This document shows, one piece after another, positions 6,056 through 13,423 of a DNA stretch of 16,286 nt. Positions within the stretch are counted from its first letter, which is position 1. Each line of letters begins with the position of its first letter. The notes below the pieces were generated by a model. That model did not search any database and was not told the DNA's origin. It saw nothing but the letters and a program-made list of their open reading frames with translations. A program made the position numbers and the translations under genes. Source of the DNA: JBBKWJ01 sp037968895 (GTDB taxonomy: Bacteria > Actinomycetota > Acidimicrobiia > Acidimicrobiales > SZUA-35); assembly GCA_037968895.1 (NCBI GenBank), contig JBBKWJ010000185.1:1-16286 (forward strand). The letters are read 5' to 3'.

Positions 6056-7554
6056 CACGCTTCGGCAACCACGCCGAAATGACCCGGCGCCATTTCATTG
6101 CCGCTGTTGGCGTTGGCGGGTTCGGGGCATGGCTGACCGCCTGTTCTGGCGGTGCCGATAACAACGTTCTCGGTCCCGTAACCCCTTCTGGCACGCCATT
6201 CGTTGAGCCGGAGATTCTCACCAGCAGTGATGGACTCCTTGAGGTCACCCTGCGGGCTGCGCCTACGGATATCCCGTGGCGCGATACCACCCGATATGCG
6301 TACACCTACAACGGCTCCAGCCCAGGTCCGACGCTGCGCCTCCGCCCTGGCGATCTACTCGTGGTGCATCTTGAAAACGGGCTCGACGAAGATACAAACC
6401 TCCACACCCATGGACTACACGTGTCCCCCGAAGGGGACGCCGACAACATCTTCGCCACCGTTCCCCCTGGGCAGTCCCGAACCTACCGCTATGACATTCC
6501 GCTGGAACACCGCAGCGGATTGTTCTGGTACCACCCCCACGCCCACGGCACAGTCGCAAAGCAAGTAGCGGCCGGACTCGCTGGCGCGATCGTTGTTGTC
6601 GACCAGATCGATGACCTTCCCGAGATCGCGGCGTCGATTGAGCGACTCTGGATTCTGTCCGACCCGCCGATAGGCATCGAGCCCGGCATTCTCAACGCCG
6701 GGGCGATGGACGCGATGACAGGCCGCACCGGAGACGCGATCTTGATCAATGGGATCGAACGTCCCGACGTGAAGGTCGAGGCCGGAACGCGGCAACGATG
6801 GCGCATCGTAAACGCCAGCGCATCTCGCTACTACCGTCTCGCAGTCGACAACCACCAACTCCAACTCATCGCATCCGACGGCGGGCGCCTCAGCGCGCCT
6901 GTGCAAACCAGCGAGATTCTTCTGGCCCCGGGCGAGCGAACCGAATTTCTCATCAACCCCACGTCGCCCGGGACCTTCGCCGTTCGCGCATTGCCATACG
7001 ATCGAGGCACTGCGGGAATGGGCGGCAGCATGATGGGTGACGGAATGATGGGTGGCGACAACTCCACTGCAACCGAGGACATAGTAATTGCGACAATGAC
7101 TGTCAGCGGTCGCAGCAATGCGGCGTCGCTCCCGACCTCACTTCTCGATCCAACTTCTTTCGCCGCCCCCTCGCCCGACAGCTCGCGGGTTTTCGAATTG
7201 GGCGAACAAATGGGAGCGATGATGGGTGGGGGGTCAATGATGTCGTTCACGATCAACGGGCAAACCTTCGACGCGAACCGCACAGACGTCAGCGTGGCCC
7301 TGAACACCGTTGAAGAATGGGAGATCCGCAATCCAACCCATATGGATCATCCAATCCATCTTCATGTCTGGCCATTCCTCGTCGTCGATGCCCCAGCCGG
7401 GTCCGGATGGAAGGACACGATCAATGTTCCGGCTGGAGAATCCGTGCGAATCATCGTGCCCTTCACAGGCATCGTGGGTCGGACCGTCTACCACTGCCAC
7501 ATTCTCGACCACGAAGACCTCGGCATGATGGGCGTAATCGAGGTTGCTAGCTAG
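6052..7554 (+). CDS. Tat-exported multicopper oxidase
   Basis: 500 residues from GTG 6052 (overlapping the DUF305 stop), or 491 from ATG 6079. A twin-arginine signal TRRHFIAAVG (11-20) leads to a lipobox LTAC (28-31), so it is probably a Tat lipoprotein. All copper-ligand motifs are present: HTHG (118-121), HPHAHG (161-166), HPIHLHVW (433-440) and HCHILDHEDLGMM (481-493). Cys482 with His433, His487 and Met492 would form the type 1 site, and the HxH pairs the type 2/3 cluster. The enzyme should couple one-electron oxidation of a substrate to reduction of O2 to water at the cell surface. Two Met-rich insertions (around DNA 7015-7053 and 7210-7242, e.g. MGGSMMGDGMMGG) recall the Met-rich segments of cuprous oxidases such as CueO. 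With DUF305 this suggests Cu(I) oxidation and detoxification; phenol or Mn(II) oxidation is possible. Confidence 0.92.
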   Translation: MTRFGNHAEMTRRHFIAAVGVGGFGAWLTACSGGADNNVLGPVTPSGTPFVEPEILTSSDGLLEVTLRAAPTDIPWRDTTRYAYTYNGSSPGPTLRLRPGDLLVVHLENGLDEDTNLHTHGLHVSPEGDADNIFATVPPGQSRTYRYDIPLEHRSGLFWYHPHAHGTVAKQVAAGLAGAIVVVDQIDDLPEIAASIERLWILSDPPIGIEPGILNAGAMDAMTGRTGDAILINGIERPDVKVEAGTRQRWRIVNASASRYYRLAVDNHQLQLIASDGGRLSAPVQTSEILLAPGERTEFLINPTSPGTFAVRALPYDRGTAGMGGSMMGDGMMGGDNSTATEDIVIATMTVSGRSNAASLPTSLLDPTSFAAPSPDSSRVFELGEQMGAMMGGGSMMSFTINGQTFDANRTDVSVALNTVEEWEIRNPTHMDHPIHLHVWPFLVVDAPAGSGWKDTINVPAGESVRIIVPFTGIVGRTVYHCHILDHEDLGMMGVIEVAS

Positions 7555-7558
7555 CCGC

Positions 7559-7600
7559 TCTGGCCGCCACGGTTCCGTCGTTGACGAGAGAGCGGCCAGA
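7559..7600 (+). terminator. Stem-loop after the multicopper oxidase gene
   Basis: TCTGGCCGC (7559-7567) and GCGGCCAGA (7592-7600) form a perfect 9-bp GC-rich stem. A small inner hairpin ACGG-TT-CCGT (7569-7578) lies in the loop. It begins 5 nt after the oxidase stop. There is no clear U-tract, so it may act as a weak intrinsic terminator or as a 3' end stabiliser. It separates the copper operon from the SDR gene. Confidence 0.45.
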
Positions 7601-7664
7601 TGTTACGCATAGCGCCAACTCCCCTGTCTGGGAAACACGCCACTCTCAAACACATGAAGGTTCG

Positions 7665-8468
7665 ATGTACGACTCACTTGAAGGAAAGATCGTTCTCGTT
7701 ACCGGATCGGGCACTGGCATCGGCCTCGCAATCGCCAAGCGGTTCGCCAGCGTCGGATGCAGCGTAATTGTCAACGATCTCGAGTCTGACGCCGCGAACG
7801 CGACCGCCAACGACATCAACAACGGAGGCGGCAGCGCCATTGGGGTCGGCGCTGATGTCTCGAATAGCGATCAGGTGGGCGCGATGTTCGATCAGATCAT
7901 GAGCACCTTTGGCGGGATCGACGTGTTGGTAAACAACGCCGGACTGGTCAGTCCGATGCTCCATTTCTTTGATGCCGACGAAGCCTGGTGGAGGCGGATC
8001 ATCGACGTCAATCTCACCGGGCACTTTCTCTGCTCGCACAAGGCAGCCCGCATCATGGCCAAAGCCGGAGGCGGCTCGATCATCAATATGAGCTCGGGCG
8101 GCGCAACGAAAGCCCATCGAGCGTTCACTGCATACGACGCTAGTAAAGGCGGCATCGATGCGTTAACTCGAGCGATGGCTCTCGATCTTGGGCCATACAA
8201 CATTCGAGTCAACGCGTTGATGCCAGGCTCAATCGACACCTCGGGCTTGCCAATGGAGCAACGAATTCTACGGGGCGAAAACGTCCCTCTCGGTCGCATC
8301 GGCGAGGCAGCCGACATGACAGGCGCCGCCCTCTTCCTGGCGTCTGACGACGCGTCGTACATCACCGGCGACGTGATTCGGATCGACGGCGGCATGCTCG
8401 CCCAACAGCGCTCGGCAACAGTCGACATCATGCCACCCTCCGACTTCCCGAAAGTGGAAGATCTCTAG
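7665..8468 (+). CDS. Short-chain dehydrogenase/reductase (SDR)
   Basis: 267 residues from ATG 7665, chosen because GAAGG (7656-7660) precedes it and the protein then begins MYDSLEGKIVLVTGSG as classical SDRs do. An upstream in-frame start at 7581 would add 28 unlikely residues. The Rossmann cofactor motif TGSGTGIG is at 13-20, NNAG at 90-93, and the catalytic tetrad reads Asn116, Ser144, Tyr157, Lys161 (YDASK). Asp38 after the second strand (VNDLE) favours NAD(H) over NADP(H). The family oxidises alcohols or reduces ketones; the closest general type is 3-oxoacyl-reductase-like, substrate unknown. The C-terminus extends about 20 residues past the usual GG end (to PPSDFPKVEDL). The flavin oxidoreductase gene starts 2 nt after the stop, so the two enzymes are likely co-expressed and may act on one substrate. 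Confidence 0.9.
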   Translation: MYDSLEGKIVLVTGSGTGIGLAIAKRFASVGCSVIVNDLESDAANATANDINNGGGSAIGVGADVSNSDQVGAMFDQIMSTFGGIDVLVNNAGLVSPMLHFFDADEAWWRRIIDVNLTGHFLCSHKAARIMAKAGGGSIINMSSGGATKAHRAFTAYDASKGGIDALTRAMALDLGPYNIRVNALMPGSIDTSGLPMEQRILRGENVPLGRIGEAADMTGAALFLASDDASYITGDVIRIDGGMLAQQRSATVDIMPPSDFPKVEDL

Positions 8469-8470
8469 GG

Positions 8471-9673
8471 ATGGCCGGCGAAGATCTAGCCGACAGCTAC
8501 GACGTCGTCTGTATCGGCGGCGCCATGATGGGAAGCTCGGTCGCCTACTGGCTGAGCGAGAACCCCGACTTCGACGGCAGTGTTCTTGTGGTTGAGCCCG
8601 ACTGGACATACGAGTCGGCGATGACGACCAGGGCGCAGAACAGCATTCGAGAACAGTTCACGAACGAGCTCAACATCAAGCTCAGCCAGTTTGGCATGGA
8701 GTTCATCGAGAACTTTCACGAGAACGTGCAGGTCGACGGCGAGTCCCCTGAGCTCAACTTCCGAGGCACTGGCTATCTCTTTCTTGCCGACAACGAAGCC
8801 CACTACAACCAGTTAGCGGCAGAGGCAGTCGACCAGATTGCGTGCGGCGCCGATGTGACGATGTTGCGGCCAGACGAACTTGCCCGGCGGTTTCCTTACA
8901 TGGACGCCACCCAAGTTGCCGGCGGTCGAGTCGGCGGAATGAGAGAGGGGTCGTTTGACGGCTGGGCGTTGTTCCAAGGAATCCGACGCCGTGCGATCAG
9001 CAGCCCGCGAGTTACCTTCATCAAGGATCGCGTGAGTGGCCTCGGTCTAGCTAACAGCCGAGTTCATTCAGTCAAGCTCGAGTCAGGCCGCTCAGTGAGC
9101 TGTGACTGGGTTGTCAACACTGCCGGTTGCCGAGCGAAACTGGTCGCCGCGATGGCCGGGCTTGACCTCCCCGTTGAGCCAAGGGCTCGAACCAGCTTTG
9201 TGTTCGATTGCCGCACACCGATCGATTCGATTGTTCCGCTCACCATCACGCCGGTTGGCGTCCACTTCCGGCGCGAGCAAACCCACTTCATGTGTGGCGC
9301 CGTGCCCGACAACGATGTTGTTGTCGACTACGACGACCTCGAAGTTCGCCACGACGAATTCGAAGACAAGATCTGGCCTGTGATCGCTCGCTACGTACCC
9401 CAGTTCGACAAGGTGCACGTCGTGACCTCATGGGGCGGCCAGTACGACTACAACACGCTAGACCACAATCTCATCATTGGGCCGTCTGACCAGGTCGAGA
9501 ACTTCGTGTTCGCTAACGGGTTTTCCGGCCACGGTTTGCAACAGGGACCGGCCGTTGGCCGTGGCATTAGCGAACACATCACCTACGGAAATTACCGCAC
9601 GATCAACCTCAGCCCGCTCGGCTATGGCCGCATCGCACGGGGCGAGCCGATCCATGAGAACGCCGTAATCTAA
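8471..9673 (+). CDS. FAD-dependent oxidoreductase, DAO/FOXRED1-like
   Basis: 400 residues with an N-terminal dinucleotide-binding strand-loop-helix DVVCIGGAMMGSSVAYWL (11-28). The usual GxGxxG is changed to GGAMMG, as seen in several DAO members. Then come an acidic strand end VVEPDW and the segment TTRAQNSIREQFT near 53-66. The C-terminal GFSGHGLQQGPAVGRGISEH (350-369) is the classic FAD-contact motif of the DAO (glycine/sarcosine/D-amino acid oxidase) superfamily in its FOXRED1-like branch. Such enzymes oxidise C-N bonds of amines or amino acids, or 2-hydroxyacids, using bound FAD. The start lies 2 nt after the SDR stop; GGAAG at 8456-8460 can serve as ribosome site. Pairing with an SDR suggests stepwise oxidation of an amino- or hydroxy-acid, but no substrate can be named. 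Confidence 0.88.
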   Translation: MAGEDLADSYDVVCIGGAMMGSSVAYWLSENPDFDGSVLVVEPDWTYESAMTTRAQNSIREQFTNELNIKLSQFGMEFIENFHENVQVDGESPELNFRGTGYLFLADNEAHYNQLAAEAVDQIACGADVTMLRPDELARRFPYMDATQVAGGRVGGMREGSFDGWALFQGIRRRAISSPRVTFIKDRVSGLGLANSRVHSVKLESGRSVSCDWVVNTAGCRAKLVAAMAGLDLPVEPRARTSFVFDCRTPIDSIVPLTITPVGVHFRREQTHFMCGAVPDNDVVVDYDDLEVRHDEFEDKIWPVIARYVPQFDKVHVVTSWGGQYDYNTLDHNLIIGPSDQVENFVFANGFSGHGLQQGPAVGRGISEHITYGNYRTINLSPLGYGRIARGEPIHENAVI

Positions 9674-9702
9674 ACGTCGCCGCCCGGCGGAACGGGATTG
9701 AC

Positions 9703-11028
9703 CTAGTCTTCTTCGCCGATCGACATGACCATCTTCACCGGCGGCGCCTCACCAGTGAGGACTGTCTCCGACTCAGCAACAGCCGATTTAAATATGCCCT
9801 TCGCCATGAGCGACGTTTCGTTCTTGCGCCGAGCGTCGTAGATCGCCTTTCGGGCCTCGTGAACCGTTGCTGATTCTGGTTCGGCGGCCACGGCGAACTC
9901 GATGATCTGGCTCGCAAGCCGGTGGTCACCTGCAGCGGAGAGGTCAACTGCTCGAGCGGCGAGCGCGTCGGCACCCCCAGCTAGAGCGGCCACTTCCGCG
10001 CCAATCGCCGAGTCGCTTGCTGGCTTGAGGCGAGCCGGGTTCGCATCCCACCAGCCGCCGAAGAGACGCCAGATATTGCGGATCACGAACTCGGGCTCGT
10101 CGTAGAGCGGACGGAGATACGGAAGTTCGAGCGTCTCTTTCGGCACAGAAACTGAGTGAACGATGTCGTCCAAGGTGGCGCCCGTATTCATTGCGTCGAC
10201 CACCTGGGCGACCAGCACTTCGAGTGTCCCAGCGACAGTCTCAAGAACTAGCTTGATGCGGGCGCTCCCGGCAATCGGCAGACCGTGCGCAGGTACGAAC
10301 AGTTCAGCGTCCTTGGCTGCCATTGCTCGCAACGACTCGGCCCACTCGATGGGATATCGCTGCACCTTCTGCGGGTTCCCGCAGTTCGGGAAGTTCCAGA
10401 TGAACTGATCGCCTGCGCTGATCATCTTGTGCTTGGGAATATAGGTCCACGTGTGATCGTCGGTCTCGCCTTTGCAGTGGTAGTACTCAAAGTCGATGTC
10501 ACCGATGCGTTCGGACATGGAGTCGGCATAAGTTACGGCCGGGTCAAGCGTGCCCTTTGGCAGGAACGGTCGGTCGCCCGCGCTCGGGTCTTTGGCGGCT
10601 CCGCCGAACTGGCGGCGGTTAATGATCTGGTTGTAGCCGTTGGTGTATTCGTAGCGCTCGAAACGGGTGGCGACGGCCTCGTGGCCGAGTACCCGTGGTG
10701 TCTCCAGCCCAGCTTCTCTGGCATCGGTCGCGAATGAGCGTGACCCTCCAACGTGGTCGGCGTGCCCGTGGGTGTACACCAGCGTGTGGAAGGGCTCCTT
10801 CGACCAGCCCCGGATCGCCTGGACGACGGCGTTACCCGTGGCGCCCGAACTGGTGTCGAAGGCAACAAGACCGTCGCCAGTATCGACGGACACCACGTGG
10901 CTAAACGACTCGACGAGGGCAACCCCGTCGGCCAACTCGGATAACTCCTGCGTAATGCGATTTGGGGGTGTATCGATCACCCCCGAGTCGATCAAGCGGG
11001 CCGAGACGTCAAGTGGATGTTCGCTCAT
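9703..11028 (-). CDS. MBL-fold hydrolase, alkylsulfatase-like, lacking SCP2 domain
   Basis: 441 residues if started at ATG 11028 (MSEHPLDVSARLIDSG). A start at 11091 would overlap the divergent gene. The metallo-beta-lactamase motif THGHADH is at 86-92, with further ligand-region segments GETDDHTW (187-194) and SAGDQF (204-209). Residues about 300-430 look like the helical dimerisation domain of alkyl sulfatases (YLRPLYDEPEFVIRNIWRLF, WWDANPARLKP, then repeated Ala-rich helices). Class III alkylsulfatases of the SdsA1/BDS1 type run to about 650 residues with a C-terminal SCP2-like lipid-binding domain. That domain is absent here, and no signal peptide is seen, so the enzyme is probably cytoplasmic. 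It should be a di-zinc hydrolase of alkyl sulfates or a related ester. It converges on the FAD oxidoreductase and diverges from the GNAT gene. Confidence 0.85.
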   Translation of the reverse strand: MSEHPLDVSARLIDSGVIDTPPNRITQELSELADGVALVESFSHVVSVDTGDGLVAFDTSSGATGNAVVQAIRGWSKEPFHTLVYTHGHADHVGGSRSFATDAREAGLETPRVLGHEAVATRFERYEYTNGYNQIINRRQFGGAAKDPSAGDRPFLPKGTLDPAVTYADSMSERIGDIDFEYYHCKGETDDHTWTYIPKHKMISAGDQFIWNFPNCGNPQKVQRYPIEWAESLRAMAAKDAELFVPAHGLPIAGSARIKLVLETVAGTLEVLVAQVVDAMNTGATLDDIVHSVSVPKETLELPYLRPLYDEPEFVIRNIWRLFGGWWDANPARLKPASDSAIGAEVAALAGGADALAARAVDLSAAGDHRLASQIIEFAVAAEPESATVHEARKAIYDARRKNETSLMAKGIFKSAVAESETVLTGEAPPVKMVMSIGEED

Positions 11029-11092
11029 GCCGGTCAGTCTGGCAGACACTCGGCCACTGAGAAAATGGCTCGGCTGAATGCACTCCCTCATC

Positions 11093-11098
11093 TACGAT
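11093..11098 (+). promoter_or_regulatory. -10 element TACGAT of a leaderless transcript
   Basis: TACGAT fits the actinobacterial TANNNT -10 and ends 6 nt before ATG 11105, which places the transcription start at or next to that ATG. This supports a leaderless mRNA and the shorter start of the GNAT gene. No clear -35 is visible. Confidence 0.5.
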
Positions 11099-11104
11099 CA
11101 CATC

Positions 11105-12076
11105 ATGCGTGTTCCTACTCCGCCTGAGCTTAAGTTTCGCCCCATCGAGAAGGCCGATTTGCCCGGCGTTTGTCTGCTCCATAATCACGCCGAATCCTTT
11201 GACGGCGTACCCCGAGTCTTTTCCCTCGATGAACTCACTGAGGAGTACAACAACGAGAGCGTGACTCCAAGAACTGACACCCGACTTGCCACAATCGGCA
11301 ACGAGCTCGTCGCTTATGCCTTCACCTACCACCTGCCAAGCGAGGAGAAAGAGGAACGGTGCTACATCTTCGGCCAAGTCGATCCCGCGTGGCGCCGAAA
11401 TGGCATCGGCACCTCCCTCATGACGTGGGGCATTGAGCGAGCAACGGTGCAACTCCGTTCCACGGGACGGACACTTCCCCGGTTCATCCGAACAGACACC
11501 TACGAGACGGCCGAGTCGACGACCGCCCTCTTCGAGTCCCTCGGCATGTTGCCGATCCGCTACAACGACAACCTGCTTCGGCCACTTACCGATCTGCCAG
11601 CCCGAGCCACCGTCGAGGGCATCACCATCGTCGCTTGGCCCGAGGATCGAAACGAGGAGATCCGCAACGAGAAGAACGCTGCATTCGCCGATCACTGGGG
11701 CTCGACACCGACGAGCGTCGAATCTTGGCACGAAGACGTCCACGGATCGACAAGCCGGCCCGACCTCTCCTTCGTCGCCATCGACAGTAATGACAAGATC
11801 GTGGCTCATTGTTTGAACAACCGGTATGAAAGCGACGACGAATTGCTTGGCCGCAAAGACGGCTGGATCGGGAGCGTAGGGACTCTGAGGGAGTTTAGAG
11901 GCCAAGGAATCGCGTCGTCCCTCATCTCCCACTCGCTCCACGCATTCGCCGAGGCTGGCCTGACCCACGCGTCACTCAGTGTCGACAGTGAGAATCCGAG
12001 CGGAGCCGCTCAGCTCTATCGCTCACTTGGATTCGAGCTCGACAATCGGACCATCACCCACCAACTCGTCGTCTGA
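11105..12076 (+). CDS. Tandem GNAT acetyltransferase, MshD-like layout
   Basis: 323 residues from ATG 11105; a longer form from ATG 11078 adds nine residues but has no ribosome site and begins upstream of the apparent -10. Two GNAT domains are visible: the first (about 8-165) with the CoA loop RRNGIG (97-102), the second (about 175-320) with RGQGIA (265-270) and the typical ending NPSGAAQLYRSLGFE. Both loops look intact. The arrangement resembles mycothiol synthase (MshD) and other tandem-GNAT proteins of Actinobacteria, but the first domain is rarely intact in MshD and no mycothiol genes are nearby, so I do not assign that name. The ORF shares a short divergent promoter region (11029-11104) with the MBL hydrolase and converges on the CoA-transferase. 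Confidence 0.85.
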   Translation: MRVPTPPELKFRPIEKADLPGVCLLHNHAESFDGVPRVFSLDELTEEYNNESVTPRTDTRLATIGNELVAYAFTYHLPSEEKEERCYIFGQVDPAWRRNGIGTSLMTWGIERATVQLRSTGRTLPRFIRTDTYETAESTTALFESLGMLPIRYNDNLLRPLTDLPARATVEGITIVAWPEDRNEEIRNEKNAAFADHWGSTPTSVESWHEDVHGSTSRPDLSFVAIDSNDKIVAHCLNNRYESDDELLGRKDGWIGSVGTLREFRGQGIASSLISHSLHAFAEAGLTHASLSVDSENPSGAAQLYRSLGFELDNRTITHQLVV

Positions 12077-12119
12077 ACGGGCACGACTCTGCCAGCCGAT
12101 CGGACTCCGCCGGACGCCG

Positions 12120-13340
12120 TCACTCGTCGATGGCAAAACCGACTAGGCCGCTGGAGTGCAGCGCGTCGATCTCGTCGGTAGTGAATCCGTGTTCGGCGAG
12201 AATTTCGGCTGTGTGTGCGCCGATGTCAGGCGCAGGACCCCGAGGCCCGATATTGGCGCCGTCGATGTTGATCGGCACCGCAACAGTGCGAAACGCGCCG
12301 GCTGGATGATCGACATCCGGGAAGAGGCCGATCGCTTCTGCCTGTGGATCATTCGTTAGCTCGACAAGTGTCGCTGCCGGACCCCAGATCAAACCTGCGT
12401 CGTCGAAGATCGAAGCCCATTCCGCGAGTGTCTTCTTGGCGAAAACATCGTCAATCAGGTCGATCAAGAACGGCATGTTATGAAAGCGGGTGCGAACCGA
12501 TTCGAACCGATCGTCCTCAAGCAAATGGGCCAGGCCGACTGCTTCACAGAAGCGGGGCCACCAGTGTTCCTCTGGCATGTTGAGAATGATCCAGCGGTCG
12601 TCGTTGCAACGGAAGCGGTTAGCCAAGGGCGAGATGCGGTGATGCCGGTCTCGTTTGGTTGGTTGACGACCATCGATGAGTGGGGCCGAGAGGTCGATTG
12701 CCATCGTCCATGCGGCGGTACCAAGCAGAGAGGCATCGACGACTTGCCCTTCACCGGTTTGGTCAACCAGCCGAAGAGCAGCCAGGATCGAAACTGTGAG
12801 TGCAAGGCCGGCGGCGTGGTCGCCTTGGGCCGTCGCCGGATTTGGGGCTACGCCGCCTGGCTCGGTCATTGTGTCGGTGACGGCGCCCCGTCCGAAGAAC
12901 GCAGTGACATCAAAGCCAGGCCGTTCTTCGTCTGGCCCGCCGATTCCGTAGCCAGTGAGCGTGGCGTGAACCAAGCGAGGATTGATGGCGTGAAGCGACA
13001 CTGGATCGAGTCCATACCGACTCTGGCGATGCGGCAGGAGGTTGCAGACGAACACGTCGGCATCGGCAATGAGCCGACGGACGACGTCGGCACCTTCTGG
13101 CTTGTTTAGGGCAACCGCGATTGACCGCTTGCCGCGGTTATCGACCGTGAACGAGTAGTCGATCTTGGGCGAGCCTTCAGGCACGCGTGGGGGACGGATC
13201 ATGCCTCGAGAAGCGTCGCCGCCGAGCGGCTCAACCTTGACCACGTCGGCTCCCATGTCAGCCATGATGACTGCGGCACTGGGCGCCGCCATCCAACTCG
13301 TCGCCTCAATAACTCGAATACCAGCCAGCGGGCCTGTCAT
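12120..13340 (-). CDS. CaiB/BaiF family CoA-transferase (class III)
   Basis: 406 residues starting MTGPLAGIRVIEATSWMAAP, the usual opening of class III CoA-transferases, followed by ADMGADVVKVEPLGGDASR (27-45) and NRGKRSIAVAL (68-78). The catalytic aspartate is Asp174 in AQGDHAAGLA, equivalent to Asp169 of formyl-CoA transferase. The protein moves a CoA moiety between carboxylic acids, activating a substrate for catabolism; the acid cannot be deduced. Length is normal. The start is supported by AGGGGAG (plus-strand 13349-13355) 8 nt before the ATG. It lies 71 nt downstream of the DUF3179 gene on the same strand, with a hairpin between, so co-transcription is possible but not certain. It converges with the tandem GNAT gene. 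Confidence 0.92.
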   Translation of the reverse strand: MTGPLAGIRVIEATSWMAAPSAAVIMADMGADVVKVEPLGGDASRGMIRPPRVPEGSPKIDYSFTVDNRGKRSIAVALNKPEGADVVRRLIADADVFVCNLLPHRQSRYGLDPVSLHAINPRLVHATLTGYGIGGPDEERPGFDVTAFFGRGAVTDTMTEPGGVAPNPATAQGDHAAGLALTVSILAALRLVDQTGEGQVVDASLLGTAAWTMAIDLSAPLIDGRQPTKRDRHHRISPLANRFRCNDDRWIILNMPEEHWWPRFCEAVGLAHLLEDDRFESVRTRFHNMPFLIDLIDDVFAKKTLAEWASIFDDAGLIWGPAATLVELTNDPQAEAIGLFPDVDHPAGAFRTVAVPINIDGANIGPRGPAPDIGAHTAEILAEHGFTTDEIDALHSSGLVGFAIDE

Positions 13341-13395
13341 CGATGTAGCTCCCCTCGTGATGAAGTGCCGACAGTAGTCGAACTGGGCGTGCGAC

Positions 13396-13423
13396 CTACT
13401 CGCTGAAGCCCCTAGTCGAGTAG
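13396..13423 (-). terminator. Stem-loop at the end of the DUF3179 gene
   Basis: CTACTCG (13396-13402) and CGAGTAG (13417-13423) form a 7-bp stem with a 14-nt loop that contains the DUF3179 stop codon. No U-tract follows on the minus strand. It may be a weak terminator or attenuator before the CoA-transferase gene, or only a chance dyad. Confidence 0.3.

Noticed and set aside
9680..9690. CCGCC-C-GGCGG dyad between the convergent FAD oxidoreductase and MBL genes as a bidirectional terminator
   Set aside because: It can form only a 4-bp stem with a 3-nt loop and has no T-tract on either strand.
11037..11047. GTCTG-G-CAGAC palindrome 9 nt upstream of the MBL start as an operator
   Set aside because: Arms of only five bases, no nearby promoter element on the minus strand, and such dyads are common by chance.
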